A stretch of 64,000 nucleotides of DNA from Botrytis cinerea B05.10. Its lineage: Eukaryota; Ascomycota; Leotiomycetes; Helotiales; Sclerotiniaceae. The position numbers and the translations under genes are program-made. Below the pieces are notes generated by a model. That model saw only the letters and a list, made by a program, of their open reading frames with translations. It was not told the origin of the DNA and did not search any database. The stretch lies in contig NC_037312.1 of NCBI RefSeq assembly GCF_000143535.2, positions 1,116,001 to 1,180,000 on the forward strand, written 5' to 3'. The stretch's first letter is position 1; the number at the start of each line of letters is the position of its first letter. Shown here piece by piece: positions 34,505-47,721 of the stretch.

Positions 34505-37500
34505 ATGTCCTTCCACGCAAATGGTGGGCGACGCTACGGACATGTACCTCCAGCACAATACGGTGCACCAACAGGTCAACCCTCGAATGCCTCGAGCCAA
34601 GGCTTGCATAGGCAGTCTAGTTTTGACAATGGAGATGATGCTGCATTTTTTGACCCGGGTAATAGCGGACACCAACCTGCCCCGCCATCATCGGCGAGGG
34701 CTTCAATGCCATCAGAAGAATTATACATACCAAATAGCTCAATGAGCCCACAATCGCCTGGCAGATCGTCATTTGGAACGCCTGGAAGTCCCGCTTTGTC
34801 GGGATATCAACATCAGTACCAACCTTTGAATGGATCTCAATCCCCCTCACTTCCCCAACAACCTGCATACAACCCCCAGAACTTTGCCAGGTCTCAGTCG
34901 CACTCGCAGGCTTCACAATACCGCCCTCAACCCTCATATAGCCCGAGCATTTCTAGTCAACACCAATACTCAAATTCTGCATCTTCCAATCATCAACCGT
35001 ATAATCCTGCAGCTTATCAGCCATCGCAATATCCCACACGCGCTTCGTCTACTGCCTCTGCGTACAACAATTACAATAACTCCTATGCGCAAACTCCTAC
35101 CTCTGCAACGGCATCTTATTGGTCATACAATTCTTCTTCATCATCGCCTCCAGCTCGCGCAAGTGCTATATATGAAAGTTACATGGATTCCCCACCTTTG
35201 AGAAGTCCAAGCTATGCGGCTCCTTTACCCCCAAGACAGGCTTCATATAATCCGCCGCCTTCTACACTTCCATATCCTAATGGGGAATATTTTGCTGAAG
35301 AGGATTATGATTACAGGGGAACTACACAAATGCCCACATACCCGAATTTTCCCGGTGGTGTTCTTCGAGAGAATTCAACTGACTCCATACCTCAAGAGAT
35401 TCCTCCCATTCCTCCGCCCAAACGTTCTTCGACAAATTCTTCAAATGCCCCCGTGATACCTATGTCTACCTCTCCTGGAACCACACTACAGAGACACCCA
35501 ACGCAAAGACCTTTGCCTAATGCGCCAATGCAACAAGGTACTGGAGATGAAGATGATTGGGGTTTAGGAATACAAGGTAAGACAGATGAAGAACTTACCC
35601 AAGAACAAATCTTTGCGGATATTGGAGATGCCCTTGGAACTTCCCACCGGAATGGAGACCTTCTGGATGGTGAATTACATCGATATGACTCAAGAGCAAC
35701 TACTGTTCATTCTGGTGCTGGTGTTGACCGTTTTCCATCTACAGCTTCTACATTACATACCGAGGGAACTTCTTACGATGATTACGAAGATGACGAAAGC
35801 GATTTAGAAGCAGCTGCCGGCCTCGAAGCTATGCGCATTGCCGAAGAACAAGAATCTCATGGATTAGGTCCGGGGGGGTTAAGTTTTGGTGGACCATACG
35901 AAGGACAACCATCTTATTACGAGGGACAACCATCACATCAAACTCAGCTACCTCAAGCGGAAAGCAGCGATAGTGATTACAAAGGTATGGATCTGGGCCT
36001 CGCTGGCGGTGGCTACGACGCACATATGTCCTATGGAGATGATTTTGCCGGTATGAGTACAGAGCATAGCAGTGAAATGGAAGATCAAAGTCGACCATTG
36101 CCAACACCGCACCAACTGAGTCGTTCTGATAGTCGCGCTCAAAGAGGTGGTTTGGGAGGAATGGCTGACTATTCCATGCCTGGCGAGGGTGAACTTCATC
36201 CCTTCCCTGCTTTTGAGGAAGCCAGGGTTGATAATTACGGTACAGGCGGCCTAGAAAGGCCGACTTCTCATGCTCACCGGTTGAGCTTTGATGAAGGTGA
36301 TGAAAATGCAATTCAATCGCGAATTTTAGATTCTCGACAAAGTGGTAGGTCTGGAAGTGATAGCCCCCCGAGAGATGAAATTCCAGATATGTTCTACCAT
36401 CCGGGTATGACCCCAGGATCTTACCAACGGCCTCTCCCGGCAGTTCCTCCCATGTCCGAAAACAGGACACCGCAATTACAACCAGCTGGCTCTTACCGCA
36501 ATTCGCATGGTTATTCACACTCTTACTCCTCCAGTGTCGACAGTGTGAGGCCGCTTCCTCCTAGTGGACCGGAAGCATACCCACAAAATGCACTTCAGCC
36601 TGCCCTTCAATATGTTCCCAGATCATCATCTCTCCATAGTCACAGCAATACTGCACAAACAATACCACCCGTTCGCTCGAAAACAGATGCTGAGGAGCGT
36701 CAAGCCAGAGCAAAGGGTAACAGACAATCTATGCTTCGCTCGGCTGCAGGACTGGATGGTTATGATGCATCCACTCCAGCGTCTTTAGGGTCGCTTGATC
36801 TACCCGCCTTGCCAGCCGGCCGTCGTAAGAAATTTTCACCCGGAAGGCTATCAACGGCCGAATTTCGAAGATGCACAGAACCATGGGCTTTGAGTGGAAT
36901 TGCAGGTTGGATACGAGAGATGGCAGGTGGGGAAACGGGAGAAGGCGAATCAGATCTCCGAGTAAAGACTATCGAGGATGGTCTTATAGCCCTGTTTACC
37001 CACATGGTACCAACCATGAACACGGCTGATGCAGAAACGCTTAGTGAGAAGGTCGTAAAGTCTATGTTCGACGCTGGAATTTTGGTGAAAGATGAAGAAT
37101 GGGTCAAATTTGGTCAAGGTGAAGTATCTGGTGTATTATGGCAGTTGACAGGGTCAGGATGCTATTCACCAAAGGTTCATGAACATGAAATCGAAGGACG
37201 ATGCTATTCACACCATTGTACTCGCACACTAAAAAAGATCAACTTACAATCTCAAACTTTGGAACCATCTAGAAAGTCCGAGGACTGGATAACTTTCTTC
37301 AAACTGACAAAGGAAATCCTCGGGGGTGTAACCAAGAAAGAGATTGAGTTGCAGAATAATCTTCATGAGATAGTCATGTCGGAGGATATCTACATGGATC
37401 AGATTAACGTGTTGCGCGTCTTATATCGAGACAATCTTGCCTCGTGGCAACCTCCCATCATCGCAAAAACGAAGATCACAAAGTTCGTTGCTTCTGTTTT

Positions 37501-39952
37501 CGGGAAAGTCGAAGCCATTAAAGATGTCAATGAAAACCATCTACTTGCACAATTAAAGTATAGGCAAAAAGAGCAAGGACCTTGGGTGACAGGCTTCAGC
37601 GACATTTTCAGAGAATGGATAAGGAAGGCCAAATCCGCATATATTGAGTATGCTGCTGGATTCCCATACGCCACATATCTTGTTCGAAGAGAAGCAGACA
37701 GAAATATTCTTTTCCGCCAATTTCTAGACCAGGCTCGAGACAACAAGCTCTCCGGTCGTTTAGATTGGAACACCTATTTAAAAGCCCCAATCACAAGGTT
37801 GCAGCGCTATGGTCTTCTCCTTGGCACAGTTCTCAAAAATATGACCAAAGATAGTGACGAGAAAGCAACTCTGGCGATAGCCATTGAAGAGATCAAGGCA
37901 GTCACCCTAGAGTGTGATGCTAAGGTTGAGGAACAGAGTAGAAAGGTTGATATGATTGAGCTTCAGTCGAAGCTGTATCTTCGCCCTGGAATGGAGCGTG
38001 TCGAACTCAACCTGGATCATCTAGGCCGTGAGCTCCTTCATAGAGGAGATTTGCAGCGTGCAGGTAACAATCGTTTCACGTGGTTGGAAACACATGCTAT
38101 CCTCTTTGATCATTACTTTGTTCTAGCCAAGAGTGTTATTCAACGAGATGCCAATGGTCTGCGGAAGAAGGAAGTTTACGATGTATCAAAACTTGTGAGT
38201 ATTGACTGAATCCTAGCTACTTGGCATTACTGACCTATGTTCTAGCCTATTCCTATGCAGCTTTTAGTTCTCGAGAGCAGTGACGATGATCCAGTGCAGA
38301 AATCCGCTGTAAAGGGCATTGGAGCTGTCACGACAACCGTCGCCAAGCCTGCCCCAGCAACTGCTGCTGAAGCAAGGCTAATGCGTACTGCCACGAACGC
38401 TACTTCTGGACTTGAGCGAATGCAAACATTAGAGCATACAACCTCTAACAATTCAGTCTCAACTACAGCTTCAGTGACAAGACTTAATTCGAATAACATG
38501 AATGATGTCGATGCAAAGGTCATGTATCCATTCCGTATCAAGCATTTGGGCAAGGCCGAAGTTTATACTCTGTATGCTCCATCGGCCGCAAACCGAGACA
38601 AGTGGTGTGATAAAATAATCGAAGCAAAAACACGTTACGCAGCAGCTCTTTTTGCGCAAAATGCTGAGCCTTTCCGTCTCAAAGTTGTTGCTGACAGTGC
38701 TTTTGCTTATGACAACTCGACGATCTATCAGCAAAGAGCTCTTATTTCTATTTCTGGCACACCACTCGATCGAGCTGTCAGGGACATGGAACACAGTTAT
38801 GGATCAAAACCTCGACCGTCCCCGGTATGCAGAGCTCAAGTAAACTGCGCAGTATCATTTATGTCATATGGCAAACTTTTAATTGCGATTGGAACAGATT
38901 ATGGAGTTTATATCTCTGAGGCATCGAATCCTCGAGGATGGTCCAGAGTAAGTACAACCCAATACCAATTCCAGCAAACCTAAAGCTAATCTTGATAGAC
39001 TATTCAAATGCCCAAAGTTACACAAATCGCCATTCTTGAAGATTTCTCCCTGTGCATCATCATTGCCGACAAATCTCTTGTTGCATATCATCTCGACGTA
39101 ATCATTCCTGCTTCGAATTTTCCTGGGACCAATACAGACTCATCTCGACGAGCACCTCAAAAGCTCTCCGGTGCTCGCGACGTATCATTCTTCGCTACAG
39201 CTCGTATGAAAGAAAGAACCCTAGTCTTTTACAAGAAAAAGGAGAGTCTTCATTCTGTCTTCAAAGTTCTAGAGCCAGTTGTTCAAAAATCATCGGAGAA
39301 GAAGTCTCGTCTTTTTGGTAAACGTTTCGGTGGCAACACTGAGTTTTTCCGTGAATTCGACGAGTTTTATATTCCAACCGAATGTTTCACCATCAATCTC
39401 TTCCAATCTTACATTGCCATCTCGACTCAAAAAGGATTTGAACTCTTGACCCTCGACAAAAAAGTACCAATGAGTATCCCAGATACCAAAAATCAGAATA
39501 TTGCATCCATAGCCGCTCGACTCCAGGGTCAAAGACCTTTAGGTATGTTTAGGCTTTCCGATGCTGAATTCCTTCTCTGCTATGCAGAATGTGGTGTCTA
39601 TGTCGATAAACACGGCGAGGTATCTCGATCCGTCATAATGGAATTCGTAGGAAGAGCTAAAACGGCAGCTATGTATGGTGCCTACTTAGTACTCTTCGAT
39701 AGCGATTTTGTCGAAGTGAGAAATGCAGAGAATGGTAGATTGAGACAGGTCATTGCGGGTAGTGACGTGAGATGTCTTGATGCGGGTACAAACCCTCAAG
39801 GAGCGGGGGCAAATTCTATGGCCACTATGAATTCGATGAGTGGGACTGGAGGGGCTATGAATAGGACGTTGAAGTTGGCAATGGCACATCCGGAAATTGT
39901 GGGGAACCAGATTGTGTTGGAGATGGTGCTTAATGAGGGGCATATGGAATAG
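34505..39952 (+). CDS. rom2: Rho1 guanine-nucleotide exchange factor, ROM2 type (DEP-DH-PH-CNH)
   Basis: Three exons: 34505-38194, 38246-38947 and 38999-39952 (51-bp introns GTGAGT...CTAG and GTAAGT...ATAG). Product 1,781 aa. The first about 780 residues are Ser/Pro/Gln/Tyr-rich and probably disordered, a likely phosphorylation target. Then a DEP-like domain (about 782-875, FRRCTEPWALSGIAGWIREM), a DH/RhoGEF catalytic domain (about 945-1140, with the conserved LDWNTYLKAPITRLQRYGLL helix), a PH domain (about 1165-1365) and a CNH/citron domain (about 1425-1760). This matches yeast Rom1/Rom2, which activate Rho1 at the plasma membrane for cell-wall integrity, beta-glucan synthesis and polarity. 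Splice junctions fall within the PH and CNH regions and restore SKLPIPMQLL and GWSRTIQMPK. Exon 1 encodes 1,230 codons without interruption. Confidence 0.94.
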
Positions 39953-41120
39953 ATGATGAGGTTGTGATCTAGTGTGTAAGCGTGCGAACGAACGAAAAGT
40001 CGGCTCGGGGTGAAGGAATGGGTAGGAGAAGGTAGATCCTGATTGGTAATGATATGAATAAATGGTTGGGCAGGCGAGTCTTGACTCTGACTGCTGGACA
40101 AAAGGAGATGGGTCTGATGGGAGGGGGGGAAGGGATGGATGGGGAGGTGGGAGGAAGGAAAGTGTTTTTTATGTGCATATAATACCATACCACTAGTTGT
40201 AGCTGGCGTTTTTCTAGAAGTTATCGATTGATTGATGATGAGATTTATTTTCATTCTTCTTTTTGTGTTTTAATTCTTTACTGAATAAGTTTTCGACTAT
40301 CTGTGTAAAAGCTTATTGGAGAATCCTGATAGCCTGAGGATAATACAAGATGTTTCATTATCTGAGATGAAATAGACTCGTATTTTCGAGTGGACGAATG
40401 CGTGTAAATATGCACTATATATATTTGTGACGTATCTCCCTATGTCCTACTTGTGTATCAGAGTGGGATGTAATGAGATACGAGATATATACTTGGTTTT
40501 TATGCACAACGGACGGATACGATATACGCGTTTGTGTTAATCGATGGTCGTTTTGGATTGAAAGCTCGGAGATTAGGAGTGGGTTATTGGTGTAGGTGGA
40601 AGTTATATATTGGGATTTGGATTGGCGTTGAGCGAAGATGATTTTTGGTCAGAAGGGGGAGGGGTAGTATTTATTATTATATATGTAGTCCACCATCGAG
40701 AGTAATTATAGAGAGATATCACAGAATCCAGATAATATCCCAAATAACCCCGGATCCGAAGACGGGTTCTTTCGAGTCCAGTCAGGGAATCAAGATCCTC
40801 GAATTATATTGAATACATAGGGGTGTACCATCCAAAATGATAAAATGTTGTATGAGATATCTATATTCTCTATCGTCAGAGGGGAGAGAGATTTATTAGG
40901 TGTCTACCATTTTGGGAAGCGAGACTGATCTTGAGCACCTCGAGCTCCTTACCTTTCTGAAAATCTCTCAACCGGGATCTTTTGTATAATTTATTTTACG
41001 GATCACTTCTTCATTTGAGTCGGTATTTCTTCTAATGGATAGTCTTATATCCTCGTATCAATTTATTCTCATCCTGTGATGGTATCGAGAAAGCAGGGGG
41101 TAATGACTGAGATATCATGG

Positions 41121-41154
<34 letters not shown>

Positions 41155-41973
41155 CACACTTGTGATGAACAATACCGATGACTCTGAGTTGGACGCTGAT
41201 TGAATGCCAAATCTCTCGAACATAATCATAGTTTCATTCCATTTCTGGAAGAACAAAACAATCCGATCTCATCATGTTCAAAGTCGTTATCTTGAAAGAA
41301 CTATCTAGCTATATAGACGATATTTTCCAAAGTATTCAAAATATGCACGTGATACTGGTTGGAGAACGCAAGCGTAAGGTCTACAAGCTTATTGATAAAG
41401 GTAAATCCTTTATTGCGTAAAGAAAATGGAAAAGAATAGATTGCTTTCCATGTCCATTATTAGCCTGGTCCTATGAATTGGATTTACTGAATGTAGAGGA
41501 GAGAGAGCACGTGGTCAAATCCGTCGTCCACGATCCCAACGGTTAATTCTGGAATATTGACATTCACGCAACTGAAAGCGTTGTTGCTCATCATCCGCAT
41601 AAAGAGCTACGTTACCAGCTTTCAATTGGATATATGGAGTTTCATGTTATATGAAAATACAATTCTGCTAACCAGGCAAAGTTCAATTTAATATGTTTCA
41701 ACAGTATAGTATAACAAACATCAAACCTCTAGAGAGAAAAAAAGAAGTCCAATTGTCAATATATATCAGTAATTACCAACATTCAACATCACATTCTCAC
41801 CATCCTTACCTACACTTCACAAAAGCGGGGTCTGCCCCACAAGTTCTCTGCATCGGCTTCGCACCACCCACTCCACCATTCAACAACTAACTTATAAATC
41901 TTTCACATCTCGGCCGTCCTTCGACTATTTCGACATATATTGAAGCAAAAAAAAGAGGTCAAAAAGAATGTGA
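39953..41973. other. Intergenic region between RhoGEF and tRNA-Ile
   Basis: 2 kb without a supportable gene. The first part should be the RhoGEF 3' UTR. A (TAG)n microsatellite lies at 41121-41154. On the - strand just before 41973, T runs (TTTTT at about 41961-41965 and TTTTTTTT at about 41947-41954) fit a Pol III terminator for the tRNA. Confidence 0.45.
41121..41154. repeat. (GTA)n trinucleotide microsatellite
   Basis: About eleven uninterrupted GTA units lie in non-coding DNA. Confidence 0.9.
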
Positions 41974-42074
41974 TGATCACTACGAGGGTCGAACTCGCGA
42001 CCTTGGCGTTTTTAAATACTGATGTTGTTCAGAATCTATTAGCACCACGCTCTAACCAACTGAGCTAAGCGACC
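41974..42074 (-). tRNA. tRNA-Ile(AAU) with 27-nt intron
   Basis: 101 nt including an intron at 42036-42010, directly after position 37. The mature form is 74 nt. Acceptor stem GGTCGCT pairs with AGTGATC (two G-U pairs). D arm GCTC/GAGC. Anticodon stem TGGTG/CGCCA encloses loop CTAATAA with anticodon AAT. T arm GCGAG/CTCGT encloses TTCGACC. Discriminator is A. A-box (TAGCTCAGTTGG) and B-box (GTTCGACC) promoter elements are intact. T runs follow the 3' end. Confidence 0.95.
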
Positions 42075-45000
42075 TGGTTATTTGATGGAGGGATGAAGGT
42101 TTAGACAAAATATATTTTTACGCACCAATTGAGAATGCTAGAACCATGTGGTTAGTTATGCAACTAGTGGTGGGGTAGAAAAAGCTTCACAGGCAATGCA
42201 AGTTTAGGCGAGTTGTGTAACCTCCCCTCCTCCCTCAAACTTTAGAGCACATACAATACCCCCACGTCCTACATATATTGCTTTTGTCGAGATGGTGAGA
42301 TTATTTTCATTCACAAGATGTTTACTGAAAGTACGTGTATATACCTTCGAACACATATGTATACCATTCTCTCAATCGTACGTGAATAAGCATCAGATTT
42401 TTCCAAGTGTTAGGTTATACACAATGTAGTTCACTCTCATACTTCTTTCTGTGCCCATCTAGGTATCTACATCAAGATTGACCTCTCAATTACTTGGGCT
42501 ATCTCATATATGTATTTAAAAAACATCATTTCTGTGTATTGGAAGGGATAAGAAAGATATTATATCTAGATCTGATAAGTAGAGGCACTTGTGACTTGAT
42601 ATCATAAAATAGTTATATTGTCTGAGGTTTTTTGAAGGAGCTACAGTCTGATATTCACAAGTATTTTCTTTTTCTTTTTCTGAATTACGATGAATTTGAT
42701 TCGTTGGAAGTATATCCAAGTTTCCTAGGCTTTTCTAAAGTGCTCCCCTTATTGAGTAATCGTATAGTCATTGAATACTATACTAGGAATGGTATTGAGG
42801 GGTGTGAGTAAGTGTGATGGATGATACGGTTTCGATAGATCGTAATTTACCAGGAGTCTGATCGTTAGTGGGAGTATTCATATAAATGTTCATGCTGGGA
42901 ATGGTATTGGAGCCAGAGTAGAGTGAGCTTTTTGTTGCTTGTACACAGCTAGATTCTCTCATCTTATTCGATGACCTGGGCTATAAAAAGGTCCGCCCAA
43001 AAAAATACCCGAAACTACTAGATATCTTCGTCATACTCGGAAAATATTTCCCTCCTCCACATTATCCCACGTATATCTGTACCATTCCAACACTAACAGT
43101 TCTCCACCACCATGTCTTGACTACAAGAACTGAATACCACCAATCAATCATCATAGTATTCTCAATGAACTTCAAGTTCGTTGGTAGCAGTAGATTCTGC
43201 GGCTTCTTAGGAGTCCTTAATATTGCTGGTGTTTCATTTTTGACCTAAAGATATTTCTTGCTGTACGTATTATTTCGTGATAGTCTCTTCGTCATTTTAC
43301 TGGCGATCTTGTATCATATTACTGACTCGACTTCGAAAACTTCGAAAACTTCACGAGAATTGAAACATCAACGAAAGATTCAAGAGGAAGATAGTATTGG
43401 GCGGTCACCATATGCAAAAACATTATAAAAATGTCTATACCTGTTCTCAAATTCGGCAAATTGATGGAGAAGACTTGGACTAGTCTCCCTATGGCGGCAT
43501 TTGTTCCAGGATTGCTGTATATTAATAATAGGATGCAAGTATATGCAGATTTCCTGTATTTATTGATCGAATCGAAGAATGGACGTAGATGATTGATTTG
43601 GGTGATAAATAATTCGATATGCATGGCAAAGGAGATCAAACGACTTAAGATAATTAATGAGGAAAGACATAGCAAAGAGGCAGGAGCATCAAATTCTAAG
43701 ATATACAGAAAAGGTAGTCAGGGAAAGGGAATCCGGGATACGGATGAAACGGGTTATAGAAATAGAAATGAAGTTTGAAGGAGTTCTCGAGACAACGAGA
43801 AAGTTTAGGATAACCAATATAGAATCATGAATTTCAACGGATTTCGAGCCAATTGGAAATCAAGCATGATGAACCATCATAAACCCCACGGAGAACTCGA
43901 GAGGAAGTGCCCTACCTTGTAGATGTGCAACAAATACTTGATTGAAAGTCACATGAAAATCATTTCATTGGATCACCGTAAATGATTTTGCGATTCACAT
44001 CCTGGACAGAAAAAGCCACATATCCACATTGTAACGACATAGGTTCGATGGGTGACTGAAATCATCTATGTGTGACTGATATATACAGATATACAGATAT
44101 ACTCAATATATTCGATATATCTTTTAAATAAGAATTGAAAATGTTCCCTTTTTACGGAGCCAGAGAACTTGCTGATTATCCAAGATTGAACTCGAAATGT
44201 TGGCCAATTGATTTGATCTAGCACTCCAGATGTAAAGGGTGTTGTTTGAATCCACGATGAATATGGGAATATGTCTTCTCAGATTCTGGCTTCTCATATA
44301 AGACATATGTTCAGCGGACTGCATTTAATATTATGGGTTAAAATCAGAGGTAAATTCATGATTCTATGGTGTCGTGAACAAAAACTTACAAAGCCCTAAG
44401 CATATTCCAGACAACACGATTGGCCAGAGTTACTCTTTATGGCAAAAAGCTCTATATCATTTGCACATGTGGACAGGAAAGAACCCATCTCTTTCATTCT
44501 CTCATGACGCATGGTGAAAATGTATAATCCAATGCCCAATCCTTTCTAGGAAAGAAGATCAATTCTCCAACCATCCCTCTGCGCATATGATCTTCGACCA
44601 ACCAAGTAATAAGTCCCGACACTTTGGAAGCTGTACCATTCACCGTAATAAGGCGAATGTCATTTCTTGGCCAGTCACCTACGGCCGATCAGTATGTCTA
44701 GTGTTGGCCGACTAGCACCTCTGGTGAGCTCTAGCGACGTCGGGCTGTATAGCCATTATGAAATTTTCCTATATAGTTTTTCAACTAGCACACTGCTTTC
44801 TCAAAAATACACAATACCTTCAGTTCCATTTCATATCAGTAACTGATGGATACCACTCAACTTCCACAGTTACCATCTTTCAACAGTCTATTTCCAACCT
44901 TGCATTTCCACCAATTTATCTACTTCAATTCACCCAATTTTCTAAATTCGGCTAGCTGGATTTGATAACTTGACACTTGCCGCTACCTGTAGTACTACCT

Positions 45001-45558
45001 ACTGTACTAGCGCTACTAGACTAGCTTGGTGTTTACTTATCAAAAAATCATCCTCTCTTCTACTTTTTAACTTTTCAACCTTCCCACTCTCGAAAAAGTT
45101 CTTCAACCTTTTATCTTCTCCAACCTTTACCTTCTTCAACCTTTTGATAACTTTCTTGACAAAGATTCAGTAACAACCCCTTCTACATACAAAACATCAA
45201 AAGTTCATCTACCACAACTACTTTCTGGATATCATACCATCTCGAGTTCTTTGAGACTACTTGATTCATAATATCTACTACAACTTCGTGCAAATACCTT
45301 AATAACCAAAGTTCTTGAAGGTACTCCAGTTCACTTCTTGTAAGTATTATCTTTCTATCCCATCACTATTACTACTTTCACATCCAAAGCCAACCCTACC
45401 ATACAATCTTTCAAAGTCATATCTCTATTTGCTTCCGCATATCACAAATCTAATCGTTGACCACACAGATTTGCATACGTCATATCCCATCATACATATT
45501 AGCTACGGAGCAATCAAACAAATCCACAAATCACTTGTCAGTTCTAGCTACAGCTAAA
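42075..45558. other. Gene-poor 3.5-kb stretch before the coiled-coil gene
   Basis: A/T-rich with no coding region I can support; open frames are short and carry no domain. The last about 800 bp (44750-45558) are C/T/A-rich with long TTCAACCTT-type runs, typical of a long fungal 5' leader and promoter for the next gene. Confidence 0.45.
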
Positions 45559-47721
45559 ATGGCATCCACAAATCAGAAAAGCTCAAGCCAGAGACATTTT
45601 ACATTTATGAAGACTCACTTTGCACCCAAAAGCCCAATCCTTGGTGAGAGAGACAGTTCTGTAGACGAATTAGACAATGTCTCCGTAACCAATGTAAGTT
45701 TATCGGTCTTTATTTACCAAACAGTTGAAGCTAATAGTGTTTAGCCCACTTCTACAAGCTCCAAAATGTCTCGCGGAAAGGCAACAGTTCCCTCTTGGTC
45801 ATTGCAATCACGTTTTGCCTCGAGAAAACCATTTGCAGCTATGGGGAGACAAAACACGGAACGCCAATCAACTGCATCCCCGGAATTTACTCCCGCAAGC
45901 CCCCCTGCCTTTACTCCTGTAGGATTCACAAATCAACGCTCTCCTGAACTTGGGCACAGAAGCCCAAGCTTTAACCCAGGCTCTCCCAGTTCCCCAAGAC
46001 GTCTTTTTTCTCACTTTGGCCCCCGTCCTCAGAGCCCAACATCAGGCCTTTCTTCTCTGCCCAATTATCAATCTCCGGGACTAAATCATCGAGAGCATTT
46101 CGCTCCTTATGCAGTTGCACCACAAAGCTTCTTTGCAATGCAACCACGACCTCCGCTTCCAAATGCTAGCCTTCTTACCCAGCCTCTAGACAACATGAAT
46201 GACTCTTATCTTTCATGGAAAAATTCAAACGTGTCTAGCAGAAAGCGACCATCCGAAAGAGTTGACGATTTCTTTGCACCACCACCTAAGCGACGTGAGA
46301 GTAGTACAACACAGTTATTTGGACTTTACCATGAGACCATTAGTGCGGCAGATCAGATACTTCAAAATGCTCGTGATAGAGTCTACGCCAGTAGACACCA
46401 AGGCACTTTTCCTGTCGAAAGATATATGGAGATGAGCAATTGTGGAAATCCCGCAAACTTGAACAATTATGCTGGAAATATCTATCAAAAAGCACCTCAA
46501 TCACCAGGAGCACTTGCTAGCGATTATTACAATAGACCTCGAGCATCTTTTTCATGTCAGGTTGAATGTGCTTCTACTGAGACGATGTCTGGCGAATCTG
46601 AATTTGCAATTCAACGAAAGCCAGTCTTTGCTCCTTTTAGTGTCGCCACTTCATTCCAACCCGCTGCTGCCACCGAACAAACACACCGAAATGAAATGTC
46701 GTTTGGTTCCTCGCCAATTACACCACAACTTCCGAGATTTAGTTCTCAGTTCAGTCATCCAGATCATTCTCAATATTCACAGTTACCATCATCAAAATAC
46801 ATTGGTTATCCCACGGAACTACCCCATCACACTGCTGGCCCTGGTAGTCTTTTGAGCCCATCACCACAACGTTCCATTCGCGCTGAAGTATTCCAATCTC
46901 TTGAGGCCCGCCAATGCTCTATTGACTCAGAATCTGTTGAATCAAACTCTGTTAACTCAGACTCTATTGATCCTCCGATCCTCCAGTCGTATGCTCGTCC
47001 TCCTGCTAGCTCAGGGACATCGGTTCAAGGTACAAAAAACCAAAACTCGATTGAAATCCCTCCCATCACATCACCCCAAGAGGGGAATTCAATCAACAGA
47101 CAAGATACAGATTCGGACACTCTTGCAGAAGATACTCCTCGAATTTCCATCGAGGCTGCTGATAATTCCGACAATGAATCAGCTGTCTCTTACCATTCCA
47201 ATAACAATAATAACGATATCTTGATTCTTGGTAAGAAATTGGACAATATTGGAGCAGAATTGTTTGAAGTTCAACATGAATCACGCAGCAACCGCATGGA
47301 TCTCGACAACATGAGCACCCAAAATAGACAGTTCGATACACGAGTTTCAACCCTATGTGCCAGCGTCGAAGATTTAAAGGAATTAATCCAAATTCAATCC
47401 GCCCAAAACACACAATCGCGCGACGAAGTCACCAGACTCAAAGAAGAAGCTGTTGAGCAAAAATCTCGATTCGAAGAATTGGTCAACCTGGTGGTTGAAG
47501 TAACCAACCGATCCAACCTTCATGGTGGTAAAATCGAGAAGCTCACTCAACAGGGAGCTGCGGAGGCTGGAAACGAGGATGCGAATAACAATGGCGATAA
47601 TGTGGACGAAGTCGCGGCTCTGAAGAAAGAAGTTGCGAGACTTCAACAGGAAGTCCTCACATTACAGAACGAGGCATTGAAGAAGGAGGTTGCGGAGTTG
47701 CGCGCGAGCCGTGATGTTTAA
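45559..47721 (+). CDS. Ser/Pro-rich protein with C-terminal coiled coil, unknown function
   Basis: Exons 45559-45693 and 45745-47721 are joined by a 51-bp GTAAGT...TTTAG intron, giving 703 aa. The first about 500 residues are rich in Ser, Pro, Gln and Asn with SPxF/PxFxP-like repeats (PEFTPASPPAFTPVGF) and look disordered. Residues about 520-700 have heptad-like spacing (LGKKLDNIGAELFEVQHE, then EVAALKKEVARLQQEVLTLQ), predicting a coiled coil that ends almost at the C terminus. No catalytic motif, signal peptide or membrane segment is visible. Such a layout is common in cytoskeletal, septal or signalling scaffold proteins, but I do not recognise this one. A leader of several hundred C/T-rich bases precedes it. 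Confidence 0.75.
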